In this document: one piece after another, positions 1 to 11,938 of the stretch
Layout: each line of letters starts with the position of its first letter
Position numbering within the stretch: the stretch's first letter is position 1
DNA from: Gnetum montanum
Lineage: Eukaryota; Streptophyta; Gnetopsida; Gnetales; Gnetaceae
Reading direction: 5' to 3'
Length of the DNA: 64,000 bases
NCBI GenBank assembly: GCA_015680685.1
Contig: MNCI01008656.1
Span: 149,039-213,038, forward strand
Notes under the pieces: model-generated
Told to the model about the DNA's origin: nothing
The model's input: only the letters and a program-made list of their open reading frames with translations
Databases searched by the model: none
Position numbers and translations under genes: made by a program

Positions 1-3000
1 TGACCTAAAATGATCTCAAAATATTTCTTTTTGCATTTATTTCCTTTCATTCATGCATTTTCACTCTATTTATGATAGGTGCCACTTGATGTTGTTTCTT
101 TAGTTGATTTTTGCAGGATCTTACAGGCACATAACATGACTATGAATGCAACATCACACCTTAAACAAGCAAGGTAAGCACTAGTTCTCTATGAATCTAA
201 AATGGCACAAATAGTTTTCTATGATGGTAAACTAGCATAGATCATCCTTGGGTCATGATGTTAAACTAGCACAACATCTATCATCTACTATGATGTTAAA
301 CTAGCACCTAGCAATATGCTAGGACTATAAACTAGCACTCCATGGTTTGCTAGGATCTTAAACTAGGTTTTCACACTCACAACATCATTGCCTCCCACCA
401 TTCTACTAATCTTTTGGAGCACCTGCCATAAGTGCAGCCTTTCGGACATTTGCAACATCATTGCCTTGGCACTTTCACTAGCTTCTTGAGCACTTGCAAC
501 TAGTATAGCATTTGTAGCATCTTTGTATCCAACACTTGTAGCATCTCTACATTTAGCATTTGCACTTACATTTCACATTTTGTGATTTTTTTATTTTCTT
601 GGAGTTGTGTTTGTAGGATGAATCCTCAAAGGCAGTCATGTAAAGATGCATCTCATTGTAGCAGCAAGTCACCATATCTCTCCAATGTGCATGATTGGAC
701 TAGTTAGGCCACTCAAGAGTACACATCCTTCTCATTCTATTATAACCTACACACATCCACTCCTTCATCCTAATATCCTCTCATCCCCAACATACTCATG
801 ATTGCACATCCCTCTAATGCATATGCATTGTAATGCACATGGCATTCTCTTCATGTCAATCGCAAAACCCATGGTGGACATAACAAAACTCATCCTATGA
901 GGAGCCTTTATTGGCTCATCAAAGCCCAAGCAGATGTAACACAACTCATCCTTGGGAGGAAACACCTATCTTATAGATGTGACATTGTTGCATCAAAACA
1001 AAGCCCATCTACTCAATGGCCAATTTGCATCTAGCATTTAGTAGTAAGTCGAAACTAATGGAGGTTTTCCTTGCAGTAAAAAAAAAGAGAAAAAAGAAAG
1101 AAAGAAAAAACTTAAAAGAAAAAGAGAAAAATATGAAAAAAACAAGAAAACAAAAAAGGGGAAAAGCACATCCCCAAGCAAATTGACAATGCTATAGCTT
1201 TGCAACTAGCCCAACCTTGGATCAACTTTGACTCTCTCATGAGCACTCCGACGAGAAGTCAAAATTTCAGGGGCATGCCACTTCATGCCATGGTCACTGT
1301 CAGTAATGCTAAATTTGCATCTTGCATTAGGATACACTATTTGCATTTTATTTTCTTTTCTTGCATTTCATCTCCCTAGCACATTGCCTACACACTTTGC
1401 CCCAACACACCCTTATCCACAGCACTCTTGAACATGGTGAAATGACATCCAATTAGGTATCAATGAGCAATGTTGGTGCCATACCTATTGTGATGTTTTA
1501 CAATTCTTTGTCGACATCTCTTGGGCCACTCCTCTAGACATCAACAAAGAGGGGCCATTAAAACACCATAAAATTTTGGGTCTTGGCATCTTGACTGCAA
1601 ATTTTTCTAAGTGTCAAAATGGTGGCACTTTGCCCAAGTTTTTCTAAGTATTGAGTGTAGTCAACTCCAATTGCCAAATTTGCAAAATTTTTCTAAGTGT
1701 TAGAACAATGGCACTTTCTACAAATTTTTCTAAGTGTCAAAACTTAGCAATTTTTTCTAAGTGTTGGTGCTACGCTCCCCAACATAGCCAATGTAACATG
1801 CATGAAGGCTTGTTTTGCAAAATTTTCTAAGTGTTAATAGTAATTGAATGAAATTTTGTCTAAGTGTTGTGTTACACTCCCATTTCCCCTACTATGCTCT
1901 AGAGTGTAGGTAGTGTAGCCAACACAAGACACCAATTTTGCAAAAAACTTTCTAATTGTAAAGTTACATGTCTCACATGTAACACAAGACAAGTGTAGCA
2001 AGCTACAAAAAATTTTCTAAGTGTTTTGCTACACTCTCACTTTGCCTGCTACACTCTAGAGCATAGCCAATGTAGCACACTTTTTAGTAGCAATTTTTGC
2101 CTAAGTGTCAAGCCAAAAGCTATCAAGCTAGCTTAGCATGAAAGAGACATTTGATAAATTTTCTAATTCTTGAGGCTACCCCTCTTGCTATGCTCTAGAG
2201 TGTAGCCAACGTAGCAAGAACAAGAACTGCAAATTTTACCATATTCTTCTAAGTGTCCATGCTACACCCTATCCCTAGGGAGTGTCTCGTGTCCCAAACA
2301 TAACATGGGATGAGTGTAGTAGCCAACATCCTATGTCCTACACATAACATGGGATGAGCACAGCAACCAGCATCCCATGTTCCACACATAACATGAGATG
2401 AGCATAGCAACTGGAGTTAGAAAATTTTTGAACTTTTTCAAGTCACCTTCAGACATAGAAAAGTTTTTGAATTTTTCTTGTGGTCCCACCTACCACATTA
2501 CTACATGGCACTTGATTTTCATTTTGGGCTAATCCTAGCCCTATAAATACCCCTATGGACCAATGTTTTGGGGGGATAGCTTCCATTTTTCACTAGAGGG
2601 TAGTTGGCACTTTCATTTGGTATTTCGCATTTTGGCATCCTAGCACTTAGCTCCATGGGCAAACGAGACCCAGAGCACACCACATCAGTAGAGAGGAATC
2701 CTTGCATTTCATAGTACATTATGGTCCTATTACAACCTTGCATCACACAGTACACCACAGGCCCATTGCAACCCTACAAAACATTGCATGGTACACTGTA
2801 GTGGCCAACCCGATAGGCATGGTTCATCATAGTAAGCATCAGACTTCATAGCCCAACACCACTGAGACTATGATTGTGCTTCCACTACAGCTATTATACA
2901 CTATGTACCTTTTGAGACCCTTTTGGAATTAACTACGCTTCCATTTGGAGTAGTGTTCCATTTCTCTCTCCTATTTCTAGCATTTTATTACATTTTTCTT

Positions 3001-3325
3001 GCATCTTTTCACATTTTTTCATGTGTCATCATGTTGTACTATGCTCGAGTGGCAATTTCCATGGGTTGACACCCTCATTTCAATCAAAACTCATGGCTAC
3101 ACTCTACACTTAATATCATGAAATAATACTTTGACACTTAGCACCGTTTCACATCACTTGAATTGCATTTTGGCTAACCATGCCACCCCCCACTTGCACC
3201 CATCACCCTATTTGCAACTAGCAAAGTCCTTATTTGATCAACAAGACCATTTAGGGTGCTTTACCTCTATTTCCAACAAGGCCCTCATGTGGAGGCGGGG
3301 TTAAAGCTATGCATCTATTAATCCC
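1..3325 (+). repeat. Unclassified repeat-rich region, possibly a long LTR with a TATA box
   Basis: No coding region is supported. Short degenerate repeats dominate. About five copies of a unit ending in AAACTAGCAC lie at 200-370. About twelve copies of a box like AATTTTTCTAAGTGT lie at 1595-2260. Three copies of a unit of roughly 45 bp containing ACATAACATGGGATGAG lie at 2290-2410. A purine-rich tract lies at 1079-1165. A TATA-like CTATAAATAC follows the arrays at about 2540 on the plus strand. Repeated boxes followed by TATA resemble the U3 of an LTR, and an integrase scrap lies just downstream at 3326. No LTR ends or second copy are visible in the window, so the LTR reading is inference. 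Confidence 0.4.
2538..2550 (+). promoter_or_regulatory. TATA-like box downstream of repeat arrays
   Basis: CTATAAATACC on the plus strand, about 130 bp after the last copy of the 45-bp tandem unit. The motif is clear; promoter function is inferred from its position after the arrays. Confidence 0.35.
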
Positions 3326-3751
3326 TTGATGATTCCAACCACCAACACTTTCGATTGTCACAAAGAGAATCTAGGAAATTGGATAGATTACTTGCAATTT
3401 GCATTATGGACTAATCATAGTAGATTTAAGAAGGCTGTTAGGACATTAGCTTATAACTTAATCTATGGTTTTTCCACTAGAGTTACAAACAAGATTATAA
3501 GTTCAACCTCAAATTTTGTGCAAAAATATAGTGAGAAAATAGATAAAGATAGAAGTTTCATGACCTTGCTCATCAAAAGAGAAGCCAAAATATATAGAGC
3601 TAAGGATAATTCATTAAATAAGGCCTCTCAAGTCAAAAGATGGTTTGATAGAAAGGCTTTAAAAAGAACTTTTAAAGTTGGTGATCTAGTATTATTTTGG
3701 AATATGAAGAAGCTAAATAAGTTTTTAGCAATATGTACTAATCCATTTTAG
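3326..3751 (+). pseudogene. Ty3/gypsy integrase C-terminal fragment
   Basis: A 141-codon reading frame resembles the end of the integrase core and the start of the C-terminal domain of plant Ty3/gypsy polyproteins. It has W..YL.FALWT (usually 'ALWAYR'), then a P/A-Y-L-I-YG segment (usually 'PY.LVYG'), a charged helical stretch, and RTFKVGDLVLFW, which matches the conserved 'F..GDLVL' of the domain after the catalytic core. The catalytic D and E residues are not present, so this is a tail fragment. It is cut by the assembly gap about 120 bp downstream. It could belong to the same family as elements F and G, but no long match supports that. Confidence 0.6.
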
Positions 3752-3869
3752 ATCAAGAAACAATTATTGGAGAACACTTAAAAGTTATCAACATTAAGTG
3801 GGATAGAATTGCAATTTTTCTATAATGTTTTACATAATAAAACCTTATTTTGGGCAACCACCCACAACT

Positions 3870-4171
3870 NNNNNNNNNNNNNNNNNNNNNNNNNNNNNNN
3901 NNNNNNNNNNNNNNNNNNNNNNNNNNNNNNNNNNNNNNNNNNNNNNNNNNNNNNNNNNNNNNNNNNNNNNNNNNNNNNNNNNNNNNNNNNNNNNNNNNNN
4001 NNNNNNNNNNNNNNNNNNNNNNNNNNNNNNNNNNNNNNNNNNNNNNNNNNNNNNNNNNNNNNNNNNNNNNNNNNNNNNNNNNNNNNNNNNNNNNNNNNNN
4101 NNNNNNNNNNNNNNNNNNNNNNNNNNNNNNNNNNNNNNNNNNNNNNNNNNNNNNNNNNNNNNNNNNNNNNN
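3870..4171. other. Assembly gap of 302 N
   Basis: A run of undetermined bases. Reading frames that span it are artefacts. Confidence 0.99.
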
Positions 4172-7100
4172 TTAGATAACTACATAGTGGTAAATTAATT
4201 TCAACAACCAAATAGAAAAATTTGAATTAGCCAACCATATGATGATGGAAATTAAATAAGTATTGTCTAAGTTGGTTAGTGAAATTGGTAGGAATTTCAA
4301 ATTTACCCTACAATATGTAAGAAGATGTAAATTGATTGGAAATACATCATTTCTCAATTCAACACTTAAGTGAAAAAGCAAGTGAAGTGTTTAAGTGTGA
4401 GGTAGAAAGATGGTTCTTAGAAATATGGAAACAAGAAGGCCTTTTATCCCATATGTTATGAGATGTTGCCCAAAGCATGTCTTAAGAGCCCATTGTAAGG
4501 AAACTACTTGTGGAGCATCTAGTGAAAAACCTTTCTTACTTTGGCTTTCAGATGAGCTTAGATTCCTCATTGTTGGACTCTCTATACATTCCAATGTTTG
4601 GGGTAGCTTCCATGAATGCTCCACCAAAGCTAAACACCAAGGAGAGTCCAAGATGATTCTTGGGGAGAGGATTTCATGTCTCAAGACACAAAAGAAACTA
4701 GTTGGGGAGAACCTCAAAAATCAATAGCCAAAGAGTTAGATGAAGAAATAAAGACAGTTGTTGAAGACAAAGGTGAAGACCAAGTTGAGGCTTCAACTAG
4801 GAAAGAAGAGGAAAGAAGAGCATTCATCACTTCTAAAATTACATATGAGAGGATTCACAATATGAGAATCCCTAAAATAGTTACTTTAACTATTCTTTTA
4901 CCACCTACAAAATAGTTTGTATAAGATTTTATTTGTATAGTTTCCTAAGTTTTATTAGAAATGAGGTTTTTATTTCAGCAAACCTTAATTTTGGTGGAAG
5001 TTTTCCTCAAAATTGATTTGTATTTTTGTGAAAATGTTCAATAAAGTCTTGTTTTTGTGATGATTTAGTTGTTAAATGATCTTAAACATCATAAGTCTCT
5101 AAAGAATTTAAGAAGAAGGAATGAAATGTTTGTACATTTTGGTCATTTTATGGAGTAGGAATATGAAATCAATAGATATGCACTTGACAACTATGATTAA
5201 CATTGCCTATTAAATTTTTAGGCAAATAATCCATTTAGTACTAATCTCATATGACTATTTTATTCATGTGAAATTTTAATTGGGAGCATGAGATGGATTA
5301 CTTTTCTAGTTCTCAATATCTTTGAAATTTTATTTTTTGGAGTTTGAATAGATACAACAAGCAATCAACATTCTCTATGTTTGAGGTTAAATCTATCATA
5401 AGCCTGTTATAGGATCAATATGTTTAAGTTCTAGTGGAGACAATCAATTCAAAATGTGCAACCCATGGTTAGGATATTAAGGATTTGATAGTTTAAAGTT
5501 TTAAAACTACATTGTAATGATACTGTGACAAATCCTCTGTAATGAACTATTGAAATGTTGCTCTATAAAGTAGAAAAATTATTGAACAATGAAATAACGA
5601 GGGATAACTATTATTTACAAAATCATATTCTAAGTTATTGGAGCAATGACAAAAATCAGAAGTTAACAAACCATTCATCAAGTCAAAATTCTTGCTCTCA
5701 ACAAGAACAGAAATGATTAATGCAATCTCCTATGTTTCCATTTCCAAATATACTAGGCTCATCATTCTTGTATCTTCCATTGCACCATTGGATAGATTTC
5801 CTTGTTGCCTAAAATGAGTTCCATGAGAAATGAATACCTACACATGTATGAAGATATAAAAACATATCCAGGTCATGCTCTAATGAGATGTGCTAGTTAT
5901 GAAGGTAAACAAGGCACCCAATGATAAAAGGATAATTAACGTCAAGATGTATTACTATAGTTGAGGGATTTTTGTACATGATATTTTCTAATTGGATTTT
6001 TTCTGTGTACAACATCTACTCAAACAATGACAACAAATTTTCACTAGTTATGTTACATTGTAGCTCTTCCCTACATAACCATCACAACTGACAAATTTGT
6101 CACTTACTTACATGCAAAGGATCCAACAATGGCAACTACAATTTTCAAGTGGCAATAGACAACTCTAGCATGTGGCAGCATTAGAAATAGGGCTAGGGCA
6201 AAGGCAAAAATGTAGAAGAGGAAAATTACAACTCAATGGTAGTTTAGTCTAACCTAAAGAGGGCCAACTACAAACCCTATAAAATGATTTGGAGAAATCA
6301 AATGAGTGAAATAAGCAATTCCAATCCCAATATCAATGGCAATGGTAGCTATGGTGTTGGCACAAGATATCATGATGGCTGAAAATGTAGCTACAAATCT
6401 CCAACGGTGAAGGAGATGGAAGTGCTAGCAATTGCTAGCAAGAAAAGAGGCAACAAGTGGAACTCGAAGAATTTCTTAGCAGCCCTACAATCGATAGAAA
6501 ATGCATCAACATGCCATGGATTCCAGATAAGGCTATGCTCTAAACACATGCTTGTTCATCACAATGATACCATTTCTACACTAGTTACATGCCAACGATG
6601 ACAATGAATCTTGGATAACATGTGTGGTGCAAGTAGCGTAGGAGGCCATGGTAAATTTGAGAGTAGTTACTAGAGAATAAAATGCAACATGGTAGACAAA
6701 CCATCCTTCCTCATCGCACAACATTCACAAATCCTTGTTACTAGCCTAATGTAATGGGCTTGTGGTGGTCATAAAAATTGAATTTACTTAATCTATGTTA
6801 TGCCTAAAGCTAAAGTAATATATATATATATATATATATACAAATTAAGATGGGCATAAAATTATAATTCAAGTTTAAAGGATAATCCAAATATGATTTT
6901 AAAGGAAAGATTATAATTTAAAAGAAAAATGGAGTTTATTAAATAATTATCCAATTGGACACTTGCCAATTATGGCATGTATTTCTCTAATTTTTTAAAT
7001 TTCCCATGGTTGTCTCTATGGTATTTGTTACCAAGAAAACACTTAGCAACCATAGCTCAAATTTCTAATAGCTTCCTATGGAAGTTATAACCCCTAAGGA

Positions 7101-8188
7101 AAATATAAATTAATAATCCTAGATATTTGTAATATCCTTAACTTCTTATGATTATTGTAACTACCAAAAGCCACTATAAAAAGGCTTCAAGGGTAGAATT
7201 GGAGAAAGGATGGGGGATTTTGAAAGAAGCATACTTAGAAGAAATATTGAAGATTGTAAAAGCATGGCTTTCTAAAGGCATCAATTCAACTTCTTTGTTT
7301 TAATCTTATGAGTTCTTTTCTTCCCATTTGATTTTAGTCACTTAGCTAATGTTTTAGATAGTATCATGCTTGACATGTAATTTTTGAATTTTTCTAGGTT
7401 GCATTTATAGCTCTATTTTTGTGTAACATTAGGCTTCAATTAACATTTTTCATAAAAGAGCTTATGTTGTTGAAAAGCCTCTATAGCAATTTAACAAAAG
7501 CCTTTAAACAAAATTCCCTATTTTGATCATAGAGGATCTAGAAAAATCTTTAGTATTTTGAGACTATTGAAATAACTTCATTGTTTTAAAGTGTATTTCC
7601 TTGGTATTTCCATGTTGAAATTGTCAAATTCTTTTGAAGGCTTTTTTGAATGCAATTCTTGACAATTATTAACTAGTCAAAATAGAAGCTCATACTTTTT
7701 TTGTTTACGTAGCATTTTTTGTAGTGTAATAAGATTGTATTTTAGAAAATTTCTTGTTGAGCCCACAAGGTTTGAACAATTCATAGCTAGATAGAATTGG
7801 AATTGCATTATTCTAAGTATTTCCTCATGTCTATTTCTCTTAATTAAATATTTGAGATTTCACACAAATCTGCTTTCTTTTCTTTCTCTTTCTAAGTCCA
7901 TTGAATCATGCTCTATTTCTAGTTTTCTTGTGCAATTTTCTCTTTAGGGGAAATTGGGAGTAGATTTGAAGAATTATGCTCAAATGTTTTTGTAAAATTT
8001 TATTTGTTATAGGTTACATACTATAGGGACTATATAGACTAAGTGATTTGACAAAATAGGAATCTTCAACAACTCACAATATTTGACAAAGAGGGCTGAA
8101 TTTCTTTTATGATAGCTAATTATAGTTTCATACACAACCCAACCATTTCAACATTTACAATAGCAAACACATACTCTTAATTAGTTAG
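4172..8188. other. Unclassified region, no supported gene
   Basis: Short open frames exist (for example plus strand 4410-4727 and 4676-4915) but none matches a family I recognise. A (TA)n microsatellite lies at 6816-6840, a perfect 18-bp palindrome (TGCTAGCAATTGCTAGCA) at 6421-6438, and a TATA-like CACTATAAAAAGGC at about 7170 in AT-rich sequence that could be an old LTR promoter. A CAATAAAG polyadenylation-like hexamer lies near 5040. No splice-consistent gene structure is visible. Confidence 0.5.
6816..6840. repeat. (TA)n microsatellite
   Basis: About 12 consecutive TA dinucleotides, ending in TACAAATT. Confidence 0.9.
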
Positions 8189-9133
8189 TGATGAGTGGTG
8201 AGATACCCCTACACTCAACCATACAAATACGAGCATTTTCATGCATGATTCGGTCAAACTCCACAGACGGACTAGTTGTGGCACCTAGATAGTTAACCTT
8301 AGGTCGCAGTTTGCTGTCTTCCCACCTAGACTAGTATTAGCTTTATCACATATGGTTTAGTCCAAAGTGGGGTGTATGATTTTTTCCTAATCTAATGCTA
8401 CTCCTAAAGGCAATAGAAAGAGAGTAATATTAACTAATCTAGGAGAAAAAGGATAAAAGAATCTAATCTAGCTTAAGTGTGATGAGCATCCATTCCTTGA
8501 CTATTTGTACATGTCTTGGACTTTGTGCATGACTACCACTGGGATTACCAAGCACAGATCCTAGGTACGCTACTGGGTTACCGAGTAGTCACACTTAAAT
8601 GCTTGTAATCAAGTCATACTCATTCTATGTTCTATCATGCATTTAAGGGTGAGAGAGATTAACTAGGACAGTAATAAATAATAATTAAATAAATAAATAA
8701 TAAAGTGAATGATGCAATGATGAAGTAATCTCAATCTTTATTACTGGTCATGTGCATGTCCAAGTATGTCACACTCGAATAAAGGATGCCATACAATTAC
8801 ATTCACCACACTGCGGGCATACACTAGAAAATATTCTAACTCTAGAGGGATAAAACTGCCAGAGTCTAGCTATAATCTAACTCTATGTTGTAAAACAAGG
8901 TAGATCCACCTCTTATTTATAGAATTGATGGTGGGTTGCGAGATTGCGTACGCGATATCGCGGCGAGCATGCGATATCACGTACACGATATCGTGGCGAG
9001 CATGCGATATCACGTACACAATATCGCGGCTGATGTGATATCATGGTCGCGATATCGCGTATGTGATATCGTGGCCCATGGGATATCATGGTTGTGAATT
9101 CACTATCACAGCTAGAAAATTCATGACTCATCA
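8189..9133 (-). repeat. Element A 3' LTR
   Basis: About 945 bp. Read on the minus strand: U3 starts TGATGAGTCATG; an array of GATATC/CGTACG palindromes occupies about 9110-8933; a TATA box (TATAAATAAGA) is the complement of 8911-8921; an AATAAA signal is the complement of about 8735-8742; U5 ends ...CACTCATCA. Confidence 0.88.
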
Positions 9134-9148
9134 TACCCCCATGACTGA
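9134..9148 (-). promoter_or_regulatory. Element A polypurine tract
   Basis: On the minus strand AGTCATGGGGGTA directly precedes the U3 terminus TGATGAG. The same box borders the 3' LTR in B and C and, in variant form, in E. This position is where plus-strand synthesis is primed in LTR retrotransposons. Confidence 0.75.
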
Positions 9149-9242
9149 ATGAAAACTCATCCTTGAGTTACAGAGAGAATAAGGTCCATTGATTACACAG
9201 TGGATAGGTATGGGATTATTGACTGACTAGAATGGATTCATG

Positions 9243-10066
9243 TCACAATGTGGAGTCAGAACAAAATTGAGACAACACAAAAGAATATCTTATGATTACA
9301 AAATGGTGGAACTCATGTAGTTCCTGGTGGCAGTGGCTCCTCCCTTTTCTTGCACTCCAGGCCTTAGGATTTGATGGCGTTGAAGTATGACCTAGAGTTT
9401 CTCCTCTTGTAAGGCCCTTGATGCCTTGGCACATGTGTAATTTTGCACCTGTGCCATAGAGGCATCCTAGTTAGCCTTCTCTTTTTATTTTGCCACCCTT
9501 TTATTCTCTGTCAATAGTTTATTAAGTTGCTCGATTCTGAAAGTGTCCAACTAGTTTTGAGCAACCTTTGGCCCTGTATTGCGAAGGTTTAATACTTTTG
9601 AAATGGCTTGAATAGAGAAATCAATAGTCACACCACGAATGTTAATCATGGTGCCTTTTTCTTTGTTGTGCCAAAATTGGTACATTTTCCCTAAGTACCA
9701 GGCACCACCTTTAGAGAGGATAGGCCATAAGGGAGACCCTTTGAGGTGATCCCTAATAGCCTCAGGAGTGAACTCTATAAAAGATTCGAAGTTTAACTCC
9801 ACAATCACCACGATGAATGTGAACTTTTCATGGATGGCCTAAACACAATCTTGGGGCAATGTGAGATGTTGTCCCTATTCAGGCGCTGCAGTAGCTCCTC
9901 CTTTTTTCTTCCCAGATTGTACAGTAGGAGGATTCTCTTGATGAATGCTGAATGATTATTCCTCCTATTCTACATGTTGTCTAGTAGGATCTTGTCTTCC
10001 ACCTCTCCTAGGTCGTTTGCTCTCAGCTTAAGCAGGACCTTCCTGTTGTCCATGTTTTGGGGCCAT
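9243..10066 (-). pseudogene. Element A 3' ORF, 'putative plant transposon protein' type, truncated
   Basis: The frame starts at the ATG complementary to 10064-10066 (MAPKHGQ...), has a basic N-terminus (KRPRRG) and several stops, then the best-preserved block 9811-9551. That block contains IEFTPEAIRDHLKGSPLWP, YQFWHNK and VRGVTIDFSIQAISKVLNL, which resembles the 'VRG..v.FS..aIn..l.L' core of the plant family annotated as putative plant transposon protein. Compared with element C the rest of the domain is deleted. The frame jumps to a coiled-coil-like segment (LNKLLTENKRVA) near 9520 and ends by about 9300. It lies in sense orientation between gag and the 3' LTR. Its function is unknown. The family assignment is from remembered motif shape. 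Confidence 0.65.
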
Positions 10067-10497
10067 TTGCAATCACACGGGGCCAATCGTTAGTAAGGTT
10101 GTTACCAAAGTTAGGTTATACCTTACTACTTACCTTAATAGATTTACTTTATTTTTGTGTGATGTTAATTATTAAAAGAACATGTCCCCAAGAGATTATA
10201 ATGTTAAGTCCTCTTTGCTTAGGTGGTTTCCAAATTTAATTTCCTGGTATATCTAAGGGGATGAAATTATTTTTGACACATTTTATTCTTAATTTTATAA
10301 CTAATTACCCTTAAAGATGTCCTTTGGGTGATGATGAATTTCAAAAAGAAATTATGTGCTATTCAGAATGTGCCCCTCCCCCATGACTAAGTTGAACACT
10401 CCAGGTTCAAGTAGGTTCAAACAGAGTGAAAATTGGAGTACCAGTGAGTGAGTTATGAATATGAAAGCAAGGGATATACAATCGTGAGTCATTGGGG

Positions 10498-10605
10498 GGT
10501 CACCTATTTATAGGTGGCAGGGACATGATATCATGTACGATACATTGCATATGTGATATCACATCAGACGTGATATCATGTACGCAATATCATGGTCCTA
10601 GTGAC
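10498..10605 (-). promoter_or_regulatory. Internal promoter-like module in element A
   Basis: On the minus strand a run of GATATC-containing near-palindromes (about 10600-10518) is followed by CTATAAATAG (complement of 10504-10513). This repeats the order found in the LTR U3. It lies about 440 bp upstream of the 3' ORF start at 10066 and points at it. Element C has an equivalent at 50308-50570. Promoter activity is inference. Confidence 0.5.
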
Positions 10606-11938
10606 ATGAGACACCACAAAAATACCAAATTTTTAAGGGTTATTTTGAAATTAACATTGTAAATTGAGGAAATTGGCTATTATCAAGATTTTTAGGGTAA
10701 TTTCATTACTTCCAGAGGCACAATTAATGATGACGGTGTGGATTTTACCAATAAAACTTTGGATGATAAGAAAAAGGGTATGTAATGGTACATAGGCACA
10801 TTGAAATTTAGAGGGATAATAGTAGGGAAATAAAATCATTTTAAAAATTATGCTGAGGGTAAGAAATGATGTGTGTGAGCTATGTCATAAGTGAAGATTA
10901 CAAAAAATTACAGAAGTGGGTCCTCCCCAAAGTAGGTTTCAACCTATAATGCCCTTGTGTAACTACACTTAAAGGGTCCATAGGCACTAGAAGGGTTAAA
11001 TGTAATCCACACTAACTCCATAAAACACACACATGTGATTATCACTAGAATGAGATGAGAATTCTATGTTACACGAGCTACAATTACACAAAAAGTGAGA
11101 TGAGATGAAGATATAGAAGGGATCGTAGAGATTGGGACAAGAGGTAACTGACCTAGGGCACAATGAATCCTATGTGAAAAGAATGATTAACATGTTATTA
11201 ACCCATCATTCCAAGATCAAGACCAAGTCCATTCCTCTAATCAGTGACATCGCATTGTTTCATCCCATGATGAGCAGCTATGGGAGTACCATAACAACAA
11301 GGCATATGATCACTTGGCATTTTGTTCAAGGGAGGAGTGATTTTTGTTTTATGGCACACACTTTTTTTTTCTCTTTTTGAATATTGAATCCAGAGAAGCT
11401 GCTAATCTTTAGGCATGGGTGTATGTCTTTCTAGTGGAACCCCCTAGAACAGCATTGGATTTTTGAGTGCCCTTTTGATTACTCTTACTCCCATTTTTCA
11501 TTAGATCTACAAGGATCTTAGTACAACCACATTGCATGATAACACCCACAGACATCACCAAAGAGAATCTGCAAGTCCCCTTGATGTCACACCCTAATCA
11601 TTCCCTCTTGGTCCATCCTTCTTCATTCTGGGTACAATGAACATAAAATTAATTTTAAGTTTTAAAATGTCAAGAATATCACTGTACCCTCAAACAGAAC
11701 CTCTTATTGGTAGAGTGGATGAGTGGGTGTCATGGGTTCATTGTCCAAATAATTGATTACTTGAGACACGATAACATAAAAAACACCTTAACCAATGATC
11801 CACATGAGTTTTTTATTCATAGATGAGATTACTTACAAAAATGTAAAAGATAAAAAGATAAAACAAAAGGTTGAAAAATGAAAAACTAAAAAACAAAAAG
11901 TTGTAAAATCAAAGAAAAACAAAAAATGGTTATTAATC

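Noticed and set aside
3753-4211. Long open frames on both strands across 3870-4171
   Set aside because: They are produced by the N run, which contains no stops.
4410-4915. Two overlapping plus-strand frames that might be a small gene
   Set aside because: No family resemblance, no splice pattern and no conserved counterpart in the window.
8930-9110. Regularly spaced palindromes that could suggest a CRISPR-like array
   Set aside because: No constant repeat with unique spacers; each block lies in an LTR U3 and the host is a plant.
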